Notes under the pieces: model-generated
What the model was told of the DNA's origin: nothing
What the model saw: only the letters and a program-made list of their open reading frames with translations
The model's database searches: none
Origin: Acidobacteriota bacterium
GTDB taxonomy: Bacteria > Acidobacteriota > UBA6911 > RPQK01 > JACQSY01
Assembly (NCBI GenBank): GCA_016211085.1
Contig: JACQSY010000097.1
Location: 1 to 33,886 of the forward strand
Reading direction: 5' to 3'
DNA length: 33,886 bases
In this document: positions 8,025 to 16,991 of the stretch, piece by piece
Position numbering within the stretch: the first letter of the stretch is position 1
How the letters are laid out: every line of letters starts with the position of its first letter
Program-made: the position numbers and the translations under genes

Positions 8025-9464
8025 CTATCGCGCTCCCTTCCCGGTAAAAACCACCGGGATGGTTTTCAGGATGATGCGCATGTCCAGCCAGAAGGACCAG
8101 TTATCGATGTACTGGAGGTCCAATTCCATCCACTCATCAAAATTGATGTCGTTGCGTCCGGAGACTTGCCAAAGGCAGGTGATTCCCGGTTTAACGCTCA
8201 GCCGCCGCCGTTGCTTTGACGAGTAGTGGCGCACTTCTTCCGGCAGGGGAGCACGCGGGCCGACCAGACTCATCTCACCCTTGATCACATTCCACAGCTG
8301 AGGTAGTTCATCCAGGCTCGATTTGCGCAACCAGCGGCCTACGCGAGTAACCCGGGGATCATTGCGCATCTTGAAAACCGGCCCGCCCATCTCATTCAGA
8401 TGCTTAATCTCCCAAAGGCGGTCTTCCGCCCCTTGGATCATGGTGCGAAACTTGATCAGAGTGAACTTGCGTCCATAAAGACCGCATCGAGTCTGTCTGT
8501 AGAAGACCGGCCCTTTAGTGGTGGCTTTTACCAGAATCGCCAGGAACAAAAAAAGCGGCGAGAGAAGGATCAACAGAAATAAGCCGATAGTACAATCCAG
8601 GACCCGTTTGGCTGCAACAGAAAGCGCATGATCGGGAACAGCCGACAAGGTAATCAGCGGAAGGTCGCCCAGATATTCCAGCGACAGTTTCGAAATAGAG
8701 ATAGGGAAAAAGTCTGCGACCAGGTGCGTGCGAATGCCCAGGTCCTCGCAAAGCCGTATGGTTTCCTCCAATGTGGTCAAATCCTTAGTTTGGGATCCCA
8801 CAAACAAAACCTCGTCGACCACGATGCTCTCGTTTAAAAGCTGCGGCAGTTCATCCAAGACACCCAACACGTTCAAGTCCCTATCGTTGGCATGCTCCGG
8901 TCCGTATGCCACGTAGCCCACGACGTGATAGCCCCATTTTTCGTATTGTTCGAGTGCCTTTCCGATGCGGCGTGCGCCACGGTCTGTGCCCACGATTAAA
9001 AGCTTGATTTGCGTATGCTCACTGGTGTTGCGGCTGCGCAGCAACCACTGAAGCAACAGCCTTTCAATCCCGAGCCATACGCCGGCCAGGATCAGAAAGA
9101 CGAAAAACACCGGACGGCTGATTTGCAGCTGAAAAGTGAAAAAGAGAAAGGCGCCCGACACACCGGTGAGCACAAGGAACTGGAGCGCTCGACCAAACTG
9201 AACCAACAGTGGGAATTGGAGCACGTTGGAATAGCGCTGCGTTATGCCCAGCAGAAGGCTCCAGACCGGAAGAAAGATAAGATAACAAAATAAATAATCG
9301 CGAAACGGCAGCAGCTGGGGATTGAAGTAAACCGCCAGGCCCTCCGGGGCAAAACGAACCAGATAAGAGCGCAGCGAGTATGCTCCATAGAGTGCCGGCA
9401 AACCGGAAAGCGCGTCCCCAAGATAAAGCATGCTTGCGTAAAGGCGGTAATGGCGATGAAACAT
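8025..9464 (-). CDS. Polyprenyl-phosphate sugar-phosphate transferase (WbaP/exopolysaccharide type)
   Basis: This 479-residue membrane enzyme would transfer a sugar-1-phosphate from a UDP-sugar to undecaprenyl phosphate, starting exopolysaccharide or O-antigen repeat synthesis. The N-terminal half has four hydrophobic segments (about 10-30, 55-75, 90-115, 118-140). A Rossmann-like CoA-binding-3 domain follows (about 152-262, LLIVGTDRGARRIGKAL), then a further membrane helix (about 285-313). The catalytic bacterial sugar transferase domain begins near KFRTMI. Its SSLDELPQLWNVIKGEMSLVGPR segment carries the D385-E386 dyad, and the PGITCLWQVSGRN motif follows. The length is typical. No glycosyltransferase neighbours are seen, so it is not embedded in a polysaccharide cluster here. 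AAGG lies a few bases ahead of the ATG. The gene is divergent from the PBP-like gene. Confidence 0.95.
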   Translation of the reverse strand: MFHRHYRLYASMLYLGDALSGLPALYGAYSLRSYLVRFAPEGLAVYFNPQLLPFRDYLFCYLIFLPVWSLLLGITQRYSNVLQFPLLVQFGRALQFLVLTGVSGAFLFFTFQLQISRPVFFVFLILAGVWLGIERLLLQWLLRSRNTSEHTQIKLLIVGTDRGARRIGKALEQYEKWGYHVVGYVAYGPEHANDRDLNVLGVLDELPQLLNESIVVDEVLFVGSQTKDLTTLEETIRLCEDLGIRTHLVADFFPISISKLSLEYLGDLPLITLSAVPDHALSVAAKRVLDCTIGLFLLILLSPLFLFLAILVKATTKGPVFYRQTRCGLYGRKFTLIKFRTMIQGAEDRLWEIKHLNEMGGPVFKMRNDPRVTRVGRWLRKSSLDELPQLWNVIKGEMSLVGPRAPLPEEVRHYSSKQRRRLSVKPGITCLWQVSGRNDINFDEWMELDLQYIDNWSFWLDMRIILKTIPVVFTGKGAR

Positions 9465-9567
9465 GTGCCTTAAGAATCCAGAAACTTCCTTACCGAGTCA
9501 ATGGCGAATTCTTCCCCTTGACTGTTGCAAACAAGAGCAAGGTGCTTGTTCTCAAAGACCTCATCGA

Positions 9568-9586
9568 GGAAATTGGAAAAATTTCC
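9568..9586. repeat. Inverted repeat between divergent WbaP-like and PBP-like genes
   Basis: GGAAATT and AATTTCC form perfect 7-base arms around GGAAA. On the plus strand the hairpin is followed by a short pyrimidine run (CTTCTTTG), but it is AT-rich and lies upstream of both flanking genes. An operator is more likely than a terminator. Confidence 0.3.
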
Positions 9587-9674
9587 CTTCTTTGATCGCG
9601 CCTCACTTAACTCATCTTCCGTGACATTGAATCAGGTCACCTTGGGGACAACGGGTTAGAGGGTGCTCCTAAGA

Positions 9675-9680
9675 TATAAT
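9675..9680 (+). promoter_or_regulatory. Candidate -10 element for the PBP-like gene
   Basis: A perfect TATAAT lies 40 bases upstream of the chosen ATG at 9720. No good -35 hexamer is present at 16-18 bases, so the call rests on the -10 alone. Confidence 0.3.
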
Positions 9681-9719
9681 TGAAATTGGAACGTTTTTTG
9701 CTCCAGTGTCTTGCGAGGT

Positions 9720-12700
9720 ATGGGGACACTAGCCTATAGGATTTTCCAGCCGGGTGTCCAGCGGTTGAGTCACCTTCCCCTGCACCCCCGTTTGAAGCCC
9801 ATTCTAATCCGCTCGTTAATTTTGGCAACTGTGTGTCTGTTGATTGCTTACGAGGCGCGCACCTCGGCCTTGCAGTCTCGCATTTTCCATTACTACGCAG
9901 GCAAGCTGGATTACAAATTAGGCACGGGTGCAAGCCCCAGTATTGTTTTTCCCGGAAAGGGTCCTTTTGACGGGCAGCGCGGATACTCGATGATTCCCGA
10001 ATTTCAAAAGCGGCTACAAGAGCGCGGCTTCCGCGTTGTAGCTCAGGCACGTTTCTCCCCAGAGCTTTCCCGTATGGCCCGTTGGGGAATAATTCCGCCT
10101 TACCAGGAACGTCCGATCACGGGGCTGATCATCACAGGAGAGCGGGGGGTTTTGTTTCATGACTCGCGGCGTACCGATCTTCTCTTCAGCAGTTTTGACG
10201 CGGTGCCTCCGCTGATCATCAAAACTTTGCTTTTTATTGAAAACCGCGAACTGCCCAAACCAGCCGATCCTCGGACCAATCCAGTGGTGGAATGGGACCG
10301 GCTCGCAAGAGCGGGTTTTCTTTACGCTGGCAACAAGCTGGGACTTCCGATCTCTGTGGAAGGAGGGAGCACCCTGGCAACCCAGCTGGAAAAATACCGC
10401 CACTCGGAGAGGGGACGAACCTCATCAGTCGGCGACAAGGCGCGCCAGATGTTGAGCGCCAGTTTGAAAGTGTATCGTGAAGGGCCCGACACGCGTCCCA
10501 AGCGGCGTCAAATCATTCTCGATTACTTGAACACGGTTCCGCTTGCTGCCGGGCCGGGCTACGGAGAAGTTCATGGCCTTGGAGAAGGTCTTTACGCCTG
10601 GTTCGGTCTGGATCTCGCGGAAGTTATGTCGCAGCTATCTTCCCCAGCCGACACCCCGCAGAAAGCCAAGGCATACCGATATCTCTTGACGCTGCTGGCT
10701 TCTATTCGTGGTCCATCTTACTACTTGATCCAAGACCCCAAGGCGCTGGAGAAACGCGTCACCGATTACCTCCGGCTGCTCTCTGAAGCCGGTGTGATTT
10801 CTCCTGCTTTTGCAAAGCAGGTTCAAGCCGCTCCGGTCAAATACCTTCGCTCCGCTCCCTCACCGCGAGCTTATTCTTTTGGCGAGCAAAAGGCTGCAAA
10901 TGCCATCCGCATTAACCTGATGGAACTGCTCGGACTGCACAGCTTTTACCAGCTGGATCGACTTCACGTCGAGGTGGAGAGCACTCTTGACGTGCACCTC
11001 CAGTCAAAAGTAAACCAACTCTTCAAGCACTTAAAAGAACGCGAGTTCATTCGAACCAAGGGTCTGGGCGAGGAAAGACTGCTCCAGTCCGGCGACCCAT
11101 CGCAGGTGATCTATAGCCTGATGATGTTTGAAAGGACCAGCCGTAGAAATTTGTTGAGGGTTCAGGCGGACAGCCTGGATCGTCCTTTTGACCTGAACCA
11201 GGGAATGAAAATGGAATTGGGGAGTACCGCCAAGCTTCGAACCCTGGCCCACTATCTGGAACTTCTCACAGAACTTTACGTAGAGATTCGCCACCGTTCC
11301 ATGAGCAATTTCCACCGCCCCCCCTTGCCGTCAGACCCCATCACTGCCTGGGCCGTGGAGACTCTGAAGGCGGAGCCTTCACAGGGGCTGGAAGAGTTTC
11401 TGGAGAAGGCCTTACAGAGAAGATATTCAGCGTTTCCCGGTGAGGCGTTTTTCACGGGCGGCAGTGTTCATTACTTCAGCAACTTCGATCCCAAGCACAA
11501 TGACCTGCGAATGACGCTAGAGAACGCTCTTCAACATTCCACCAACCTGGTTTTTATACGCCTGATGCGTGATCTGGTGCGCTTTCACGTGGCGCGTCTG
11601 CCTTATGACGCTGAAGCAGCCTTAAACGATCCGCGCGAGCCTGTGCGCGCAGCGTTGCTGGAGGAGATCGCGCAAAACGAGTCCAGGACAGTACTTTTAA
11701 AGGCCTACCAGACATACCAAGGACTGAATAAAAAGGACCTGGTGGGGCGCTTTCTGGGCACGCGGGCATCTTCTCAGCGTTCGCTGGCGATGCTTTTTTA
11801 TGCCATGCACACGGATGCTGATCAACGCCGCCTCGCTGCATGGCTGCGTTTTTTTCACCCTGAGATTTCCGACCTGGCGCTTTCCGGTTTAGCAAAGGCC
11901 TACGGAAACCCACGCCTGAACATCGCCGACTTCGGTTACCTGCTGGATCGCCATCCGCTGGAACTGTGGTGTGCTCTGGAACTGCTGCGCAATCCCCAGG
12001 CAACCTTCGCGGAAATTCTTGGGCGCAGCGCAGAACCGGTTCGCATTAGCAACCGGTGGCTTTTTCAGGAGCGTAACCGGAAGGCTCAGGATCTGCGTTT
12101 GAAGATTCGCATCGAGCAGGACGCGTTTGAGCGGATGACCCCTTACTGGAAGCGGATGGGGTTTCCTTTTGAGCGGCTGGTTTCTTCGTATGCTACCGCG
12201 ATTGGCGGTTCTTCAGACCGGCCGGCTGCGCTGGCTGAGATGATGGGCGTGATTGTGAATGACGGCTTGCGGCTGCCTACATTGCACCTGACGCAGCTCC
12301 GTCTGGCTGGAAGCACCCCTTATGAGACGGTCCTTGAGCCTGCTTCCTCTGTCGGAGAGCGGGTCATCCCGGCGGTTGTGGCGCGTACGCTTCGCTCGGC
12401 CCTGGCAGGAGTGGTCGAGCATGGGACCGCCCGGCGACTGGCCGGCGCATTCTTTACTCCCGACGGCCGCAAAGTCATTTCCGGGGGAAAGACCGGCTCT
12501 GGCGACAACCGATTTGAAAAATTCTCCCGCAGCGGTTATGTCCTTTCATCACGTCCAGTGAACCGGACTGCTACCTTTGTTTTCTACATTGGTGAGCGTT
12601 ACTTCGGAGTTGTGACCGCCTATGTTCCGGGAAAGGAAGCGGAAGAATACCGCTTCACGAGTGCGCTACCGCTCACTGTCCTGAAGCTGCTCGCCCCGGA

Positions 12701-12998
12701 AATTAACGAGCGGCTTTCCTCCGAGTCATGGATTCAGCCCAGCCCTCATCGACTCCAGCAGGCTCAAAAGGATCCCCAACCTGCCCAGCAGGGTCATTGG
12801 GTTCGGCTTGTGAATACGCCGCAGATTCACACGGGCGCTCTGCCGCGCCTGGTGACAAAACCCCGGGTGACCGAGGCCACCCAAAAGATTCAGCTTACCT
12901 CCGCACCTGAGCTCGCCGAGCCCTCACCAGTCGAGGCAGATCCGGTTGAAACTCCGCCTTCCCAAGATCTGGTAGAAGCTGCCCATCAGGAAGGTTAA
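9720..12998 (+). CDS. Large class A PBP-like protein (GT51 plus transpeptidase), atypical
   Basis: This 1092-residue peptidoglycan synthase-like protein has one N-terminal membrane anchor (about 27-43). Its glycosyltransferase-51 region shows motif 1 FIENRE (E174), motif 2 EGGSTLATQL (214-223) and motif 5-like IILDYLNTVPLA. The motif 3 segment, usually R-K-x-x-E, reads D-K-A-R-Q (239-243), so the second conserved Glu is Gln. The penicillin-binding transpeptidase motifs are all present: S502-T-A-K505, S607-T-N609 and K924-T-G926. The SxN to KTG distance is about 317 residues, against roughly 125 in E. coli PBP1b, which implies an inserted, largely helical region of about 190 residues (around 620-800). 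The C-terminal tail (from about 1010) is Pro/Gln/Glu-rich. The start could instead be TTG at 9711. It probably binds beta-lactam; the glycosyltransferase may be weak. Confidence 0.87.
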   Translation: MGTLAYRIFQPGVQRLSHLPLHPRLKPILIRSLILATVCLLIAYEARTSALQSRIFHYYAGKLDYKLGTGASPSIVFPGKGPFDGQRGYSMIPEFQKRLQERGFRVVAQARFSPELSRMARWGIIPPYQERPITGLIITGERGVLFHDSRRTDLLFSSFDAVPPLIIKTLLFIENRELPKPADPRTNPVVEWDRLARAGFLYAGNKLGLPISVEGGSTLATQLEKYRHSERGRTSSVGDKARQMLSASLKVYREGPDTRPKRRQIILDYLNTVPLAAGPGYGEVHGLGEGLYAWFGLDLAEVMSQLSSPADTPQKAKAYRYLLTLLASIRGPSYYLIQDPKALEKRVTDYLRLLSEAGVISPAFAKQVQAAPVKYLRSAPSPRAYSFGEQKAANAIRINLMELLGLHSFYQLDRLHVEVESTLDVHLQSKVNQLFKHLKEREFIRTKGLGEERLLQSGDPSQVIYSLMMFERTSRRNLLRVQADSLDRPFDLNQGMKMELGSTAKLRTLAHYLELLTELYVEIRHRSMSNFHRPPLPSDPITAWAVETLKAEPSQGLEEFLEKALQRRYSAFPGEAFFTGGSVHYFSNFDPKHNDLRMTLENALQHSTNLVFIRLMRDLVRFHVARLPYDAEAALNDPREPVRAALLEEIAQNESRTVLLKAYQTYQGLNKKDLVGRFLGTRASSQRSLAMLFYAMHTDADQRRLAAWLRFFHPEISDLALSGLAKAYGNPRLNIADFGYLLDRHPLELWCALELLRNPQATFAEILGRSAEPVRISNRWLFQERNRKAQDLRLKIRIEQDAFERMTPYWKRMGFPFERLVSSYATAIGGSSDRPAALAEMMGVIVNDGLRLPTLHLTQLRLAGSTPYETVLEPASSVGERVIPAVVARTLRSALAGVVEHGTARRLAGAFFTPDGRKVISGGKTGSGDNRFEKFSRSGYVLSSRPVNRTATFVFYIGERYFGVVTAYVPGKEAEEYRFTSALPLTVLKLLAPEINERLSSESWIQPSPHRLQQAQKDPQPAQQGHWVRLVNTPQIHTGALPRLVTKPRVTEATQKIQLTSAPELAEPSPVEADPVETPPSQDLVEAAHQEG

Positions 12999-13057
12999 AA
13001 AATGATCTATGCTTCCGCTGCTCATGGCAATGATTGCTTGACCTGACATAAGTAAAC

Positions 13058-13076
13058 GCGCCTCAGCGGCTGGCGC
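13058..13076. other. Short GC hairpin between convergent genes
   Basis: GCGCC and GGCGC can pair around a 9-base loop in the 96-base gap between the converging PBP-like and class IV aminotransferase genes. No T-run follows on either strand, so a terminator role is only weakly supported. Confidence 0.25.
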
Positions 13077-13094
13077 CAGATCTCCAACTTCTTC

Positions 13095-13940
13095 TCATTC
13101 AGGATGTTGTATTTTTTTGTACTGGTCCTCAAACCGTGCCATCACTTCCTTTGTTATCGGACCGACACGGCCTTCGCCAATCAGGCGGTCATCAACCTTG
13201 GTAATCGGCATGACATGCATGCTGGTCGCGCTAATGAAGATTTCGTCATATAGATCCAGGGCGACCGGAAGCGGGGCCTCGGTTACCGGATGATCGCTAT
13301 CGCGCATTATCTGTACGATTATGTCGCGTGTTACGCCCGCCAACACCTCGGCGGCGACAGCGGTTAGCAGTTTTCCGCGGTGAACTGCGAAAAGACTGCT
13401 TCTCGACCCTTCCGTCAAGTACCCGTTGTGATGCAGCAATCCTTCCAAGGCCCCCGCTCGTACTGCCGCTCGCCGGGCCAGGTAATTTATCAACCCATTA
13501 AGGCTCTTGCAGGTGGGCAATGCACGCTGGCCTTCATACAGCACGGCTGAAGCTCCCTCCTGATAAAGAGTCTTCGAATAGGTAGGCAATGGCATTGCCT
13601 GCATGGCAATCAGGGGAGGGGCACCCCCGTCGGCACCTAAAGCCAGAATTCTCAAAGTCCAGGTCGCCTGCGGATCTACCTCCAAGAGTTGAGTAAACCA
13701 GCAAGCCAGCGTGGCGACATCCGTCTCCAGTTCCAACTCGATTATTTGAGCAGATTGGAGAAGTCGCCGCAGGTGCTCTTCTAAACAGAAAGGGCGCCCT
13801 CGATCAATCTTTACGGTCTCATAGACGCCAAAGCTCGCAAGAAATGCGGCGTTGAACAGAGAAGTTTGGGCCTCCTCGGCACGTAATCGTTCGCCATTGA
13901 CCACTACGTACTTGAAGATGGGAGAATTCAATTCGTTCAT
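13095..13940 (-). CDS. Class IV PLP aminotransferase (BCAT/D-amino acid transaminase fold)
   Basis: This 281-residue fold-type IV PLP enzyme is of the family that includes branched-chain and D-amino acid aminotransferases and aminodeoxychorismate lyase. Visible landmarks are FGVYETVKI near residue 37, the Schiff-base lysine K145 in PTCKSLNGLINYLARR, and the cofactor-binding E177 in LTEGSRSSLF. The phosphate-binding region AGVTRDIIV and the late segment DEIFISATSMHVMPIT are also present. Length is standard. It lies 15 bases after the class I aminotransferase, the last gene of the long minus-strand cluster, and is presumably co-transcribed. Substrate preference cannot be set from these motifs. 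In context it would process an amino acid or amine released by the upstream hydrolases. Confidence 0.9.
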   Translation of the reverse strand: MNELNSPIFKYVVVNGERLRAEEAQTSLFNAAFLASFGVYETVKIDRGRPFCLEEHLRRLLQSAQIIELELETDVATLACWFTQLLEVDPQATWTLRILALGADGGAPPLIAMQAMPLPTYSKTLYQEGASAVLYEGQRALPTCKSLNGLINYLARRAAVRAGALEGLLHHNGYLTEGSRSSLFAVHRGKLLTAVAAEVLAGVTRDIIVQIMRDSDHPVTEAPLPVALDLYDEIFISATSMHVMPITKVDDRLIGEGRVGPITKEVMARFEDQYKKIQHPE

Positions 13941-13955
13941 GCGAATCTTGAGTCA

Positions 13956-15182
13956 CTATGCGGTAAGTTGCAACAATGGCCCCTCTTCCCTGAGCCTTTC
14001 GACCGCTCTCCTGAGACGACGCAAGCCTTCCTGAATCGTCTCCTCCGGGGCCGAGCAAGAAGTTCGCACGTAATGCTTCCCTCCAGATCCGAATGAACCG
14101 GTCCCTGGTGAAACGTAAACACGCTCACTTAAAAGGCAGTGTTTCGCGAAGCTTTCCGGGTCGAGGCCGAGGTCTGCGATGTTGACCCAGCAATAATAGG
14201 TTCCGTCAGGAAACTGGCAGTGGAGACCGTCGATCGCATTGATTCCGTCCACGAGAATGTTCATTTTGCGTTTATATTCGGCAACGTTCTTGTATACCGA
14301 ATCCTGCGGTCCGCACAGCGCGGCAAGTGCCGCGTGCTGGGCAATTGAATCGAGCCGAATTGTATTGAGGGCGTTGGTTGCTCGTACCGCTAGCATCAAA
14401 TGAGAGGGCACCATTCCATAACCGACTCGCCAGCCAGTCATGGCATAACCTTTGGAGAGACCGTTTATGGTGATGGTGCGCTCATGCATTCCAGGCAGAG
14501 AACCAATGCTGAAATGGGGGATAATCCCGAAATTGATTTTTTCGTAAATTTCATCGGAGACGACCAGCAGGTCATGCTTTATGGCAAGTTCCGATATTGC
14601 TTCCAGATCTTCGCGCCTGTGCACTGCACCGGTTGGTCCGTCAGGAGTCGTGATTGCAATGATCTTGGTCCGGGAAGTAATAGCGGCTTTGACCTCGTTT
14701 GGATCAAGATGAAAACGGTGCTCCTCCCGGAGCGGGACGAATACCGGGGTTCCACCCCAAGCCACTGTATTGGCCTGGTAATAGGTATCGGGAGTACCCA
14801 TAACGACTTCATCGCCAGGACCCACGAAGGCCGCAAACACCTGAGCGATGATCGCGTGGCACCCCGACGAAACAATGAGTTCCGAGTCCGGGTCCGCTAC
14901 AATGCCGTTGTCGCGTTTGAGCTTTTCCGCGATCGCGACCCTGAGCGGCCGCAGATTCAAATAATGGGTTTCGCCGGCGTCAATCGCTTGCTTGGCAGCT
15001 GCTCTGACGTGGTCTGCGGCGACAAACCCTACATCGCCTTCGCTGAGCTGGACCACATCTTTCAAGCGCGACACCAGGTCGCTCAAGCTGCCGGGCACCG
15101 CATTACTGTAGCTGATCCACCTTCGCACATTGGGGATCAGCAGTTCGCGTACTCGTTCGGGAACAGCTTTTTCAAATTCCAT
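13956..15182 (-). CDS. Class I/II PLP aminotransferase (aspartate aminotransferase fold)
   Basis: This 408-residue fold-type I aminotransferase has the usual PLP-site landmarks. They are YLNLRPLRVAIAEKL near 74-88, Tyr in PDTYYQAN, D210 and Y213 in VVSDEIYEKI, and the Schiff-base lysine K244 in INGLSKGYAMTGWRVGY. The substrate-carboxylate Arg is in the C-terminal YVRTSCSA segment. The loop normally written N-P-T-G reads D181-G182-P-T-G, so the Asn that contacts the PLP ring hydroxyl is Gly. TAGGAG stands about 9 bases before the ATG. It lies 41 bases downstream of the second HyuB gene and 15 bases upstream of the class IV aminotransferase. Specificity is unknown. Pairing of two unrelated aminotransferases suggests amino-group transfer late in the pathway. 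Confidence 0.92.
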   Translation of the reverse strand: MEFEKAVPERVRELLIPNVRRWISYSNAVPGSLSDLVSRLKDVVQLSEGDVGFVAADHVRAAAKQAIDAGETHYLNLRPLRVAIAEKLKRDNGIVADPDSELIVSSGCHAIIAQVFAAFVGPGDEVVMGTPDTYYQANTVAWGGTPVFVPLREEHRFHLDPNEVKAAITSRTKIIAITTPDGPTGAVHRREDLEAISELAIKHDLLVVSDEIYEKINFGIIPHFSIGSLPGMHERTITINGLSKGYAMTGWRVGYGMVPSHLMLAVRATNALNTIRLDSIAQHAALAALCGPQDSVYKNVAEYKRKMNILVDGINAIDGLHCQFPDGTYYCWVNIADLGLDPESFAKHCLLSERVYVSPGTGSFGSGGKHYVRTSCSAPEETIQEGLRRLRRAVERLREEGPLLQLTA

Positions 15183-15223
15183 TTTTTAGGCTCCTATAAT
15201 TCAAGTCAACGCGGGGACCCTGC

Positions 15224-16975
15224 TTACTGAATGTCTTTTTTATTTTTCAAGGCATTACGCAGCTCTGCGGTTTTTTCTTCATCGACACAATCCCCAGTCA
15301 GAACCACGCCGTACTCACTGCGTGCCGCTTCTGTTGAGACAAGTTCATTTTGTATGTCCTGCAAAACCAATTTCGGGTCCCGCTCAAGCGGTGAGCCCCA
15401 GCCCCCACCTCCACCACTCTGAAAAAACACGATCTCACCGCCGTCGAGCGGCCCCATGAAATGCCCGTCTACCTTGAATCCCTTAGGAGAATCGAAGTAA
15501 ACAATGGAATAGTTGCCCCGACCTGGGGCGCCGCCGGCATATCCTTTTAAAGCGTACCTGGTACTTTTTTGGATCCAGATGTCGTGCATCACCGGACTCG
15601 CAACTCCGTATGGTGTGCGTTGCATGTGAAAAGCAGGGGCGCCTCTCCATTTGCCGGGGGCAGCGCCATCCATGACATATTCCCCCTGAAGGTAAAGCAG
15701 AGGATATTTGGTTTCCATCTGCTCCATTGACTCCATTTGGACTGCGCTTACCGGGGCTGCCCAGCCACCCCAACCATCACATCCCAGGGCTCCTCCGGTG
15801 CTGATGGGTGAACCGTTATAGTCGTAGGTCACAAAAAAGCTCTGATAGCGCGGGTCCATACCCCAGGCTCCGAAAATACACAAGTCCAGCGATATGGTTC
15901 CCACCCGTTCGGGAGCAAGTTTAGCCAGGGCGTTCATCATTGCTTCGCCGATATCCGCGCCTATGCAGATTGTGGCGATCGCGGCAGGAGCAGGAGAGTG
16001 GGGATTCACTACCGACCCTTCCGGCAGTATGGTGCGGATGGGACGGAAAAATCCGGAATTGACGGGAATGTCCGGGCAGAGCGCCGTGAAGGCCATGAAA
16101 ACATAAGAGAGAGTGTTCCCTGGAACACTGTTAATCAGGCCTTGAGTCTGTGGATGAGAGCCGGAAAAGTCGACCACAATTCCGTCCCCTTGAACAGTGA
16201 TCTTCACATTTACGTTGATATCTTTTTGACCGTGAAAATCCGTATCCAGCACACTTTGTCCGCTATACGTTCCGTCCGGCCATTTGCTGATTTCGTTCCT
16301 GAATTTCCTCTCACTGGCGTCAAGGATGTAGTGGACCGCCTCGAGCACGATGTCGAAGCCATATTTGGCAACCAGACGCTGCAAGCGGTTCTCCCCGACC
16401 CTGCAACTGCCGATCATGGCGTTCAGGTCACCTTCGTAAATGTGCTTCAGACGGGTATTGGCTACCAGCATTTGCCACACGTCGCGTCGTAGCTCGCCTT
16501 TTTCGTAAACCTTCAAAGGGGGGAATCGAAATCCTTCCTGATGTACTTCGGTTGCCATTGGGTTAGCGCTTCCCGGGTAGGGAGCTCCCACGTCCAGAAA
16601 GTGGCCACGTACCGAAGGGAAGAATATCGGCTTGCCCTGATAGAAGACCGGCTTGAGCATGGTGTAGTCGCAAATATGAGTGCCGCCATGGTATGGGTCG
16701 CTGACGAGAATCACGTCCCCGTCGTTCAAATCACCTTTGAAATATTTCAAACACTCTTTTACCGAGGAAAAGCAACCATAGAGGTGAACAGGCATGCTGT
16801 TGGCGCGTGAGATCAGATTTACTTCTTCGCCGTCGTAATAAAACACTCCGGCAGAGCAGTCGTGGGCCTCATTAAACATCACACTCATCGCCGAGCGAAT
16901 CAGAGTCCGGAAGATCTCCGAGGCAACCGTCTCCATGTAATCCCGGATTACCTCACATGTGATTACATCAACCAT
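15224..16975 (-). CDS. Hydantoinase B/oxoprolinase family subunit, second copy
   Basis: This 583-residue HyuB-superfamily protein starts with the typical VDVITCEVIRDYMETVASE helix and contains SDPYHGGTH (92-100). It also has VRGHFLDVGAPYPGSANP, EGFRFPPLKVYEKGEL, NTRLKHIYEGDLNAMIGSCRVGENRL and a glycine-rich C-terminal GGGGGWGSPLERDP. Family members are the partner subunit of HyuA in N-methylhydantoinase, 5-oxoprolinase, acetone/acetophenone carboxylase and caprolactamase, which couple ATP phosphorylation to opening or carboxylation. AGGGA lies 6 bases ahead of the ATG. It is only distantly similar to the HyuB encoded 16 bases upstream, so the two are paralogues rather than a recent duplication. 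They probably form one heteromeric complex with the HyuA. Substrate unknown. Confidence 0.93.
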   Translation of the reverse strand: MVDVITCEVIRDYMETVASEIFRTLIRSAMSVMFNEAHDCSAGVFYYDGEEVNLISRANSMPVHLYGCFSSVKECLKYFKGDLNDGDVILVSDPYHGGTHICDYTMLKPVFYQGKPIFFPSVRGHFLDVGAPYPGSANPMATEVHQEGFRFPPLKVYEKGELRRDVWQMLVANTRLKHIYEGDLNAMIGSCRVGENRLQRLVAKYGFDIVLEAVHYILDASERKFRNEISKWPDGTYSGQSVLDTDFHGQKDINVNVKITVQGDGIVVDFSGSHPQTQGLINSVPGNTLSYVFMAFTALCPDIPVNSGFFRPIRTILPEGSVVNPHSPAPAAIATICIGADIGEAMMNALAKLAPERVGTISLDLCIFGAWGMDPRYQSFFVTYDYNGSPISTGGALGCDGWGGWAAPVSAVQMESMEQMETKYPLLYLQGEYVMDGAAPGKWRGAPAFHMQRTPYGVASPVMHDIWIQKSTRYALKGYAGGAPGRGNYSIVYFDSPKGFKVDGHFMGPLDGGEIVFFQSGGGGGWGSPLERDPKLVLQDIQNELVSTEAARSEYGVVLTGDCVDEEKTAELRNALKNKKDIQ

Positions 16976-16991
16976 TGCTGTCCCTGTTTAC

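Noticed and set aside
14400..15230. Plus-strand ORF of 276 codons
   Set aside because: It is the antisense shadow of the class I aminotransferase, with no family resemblance.
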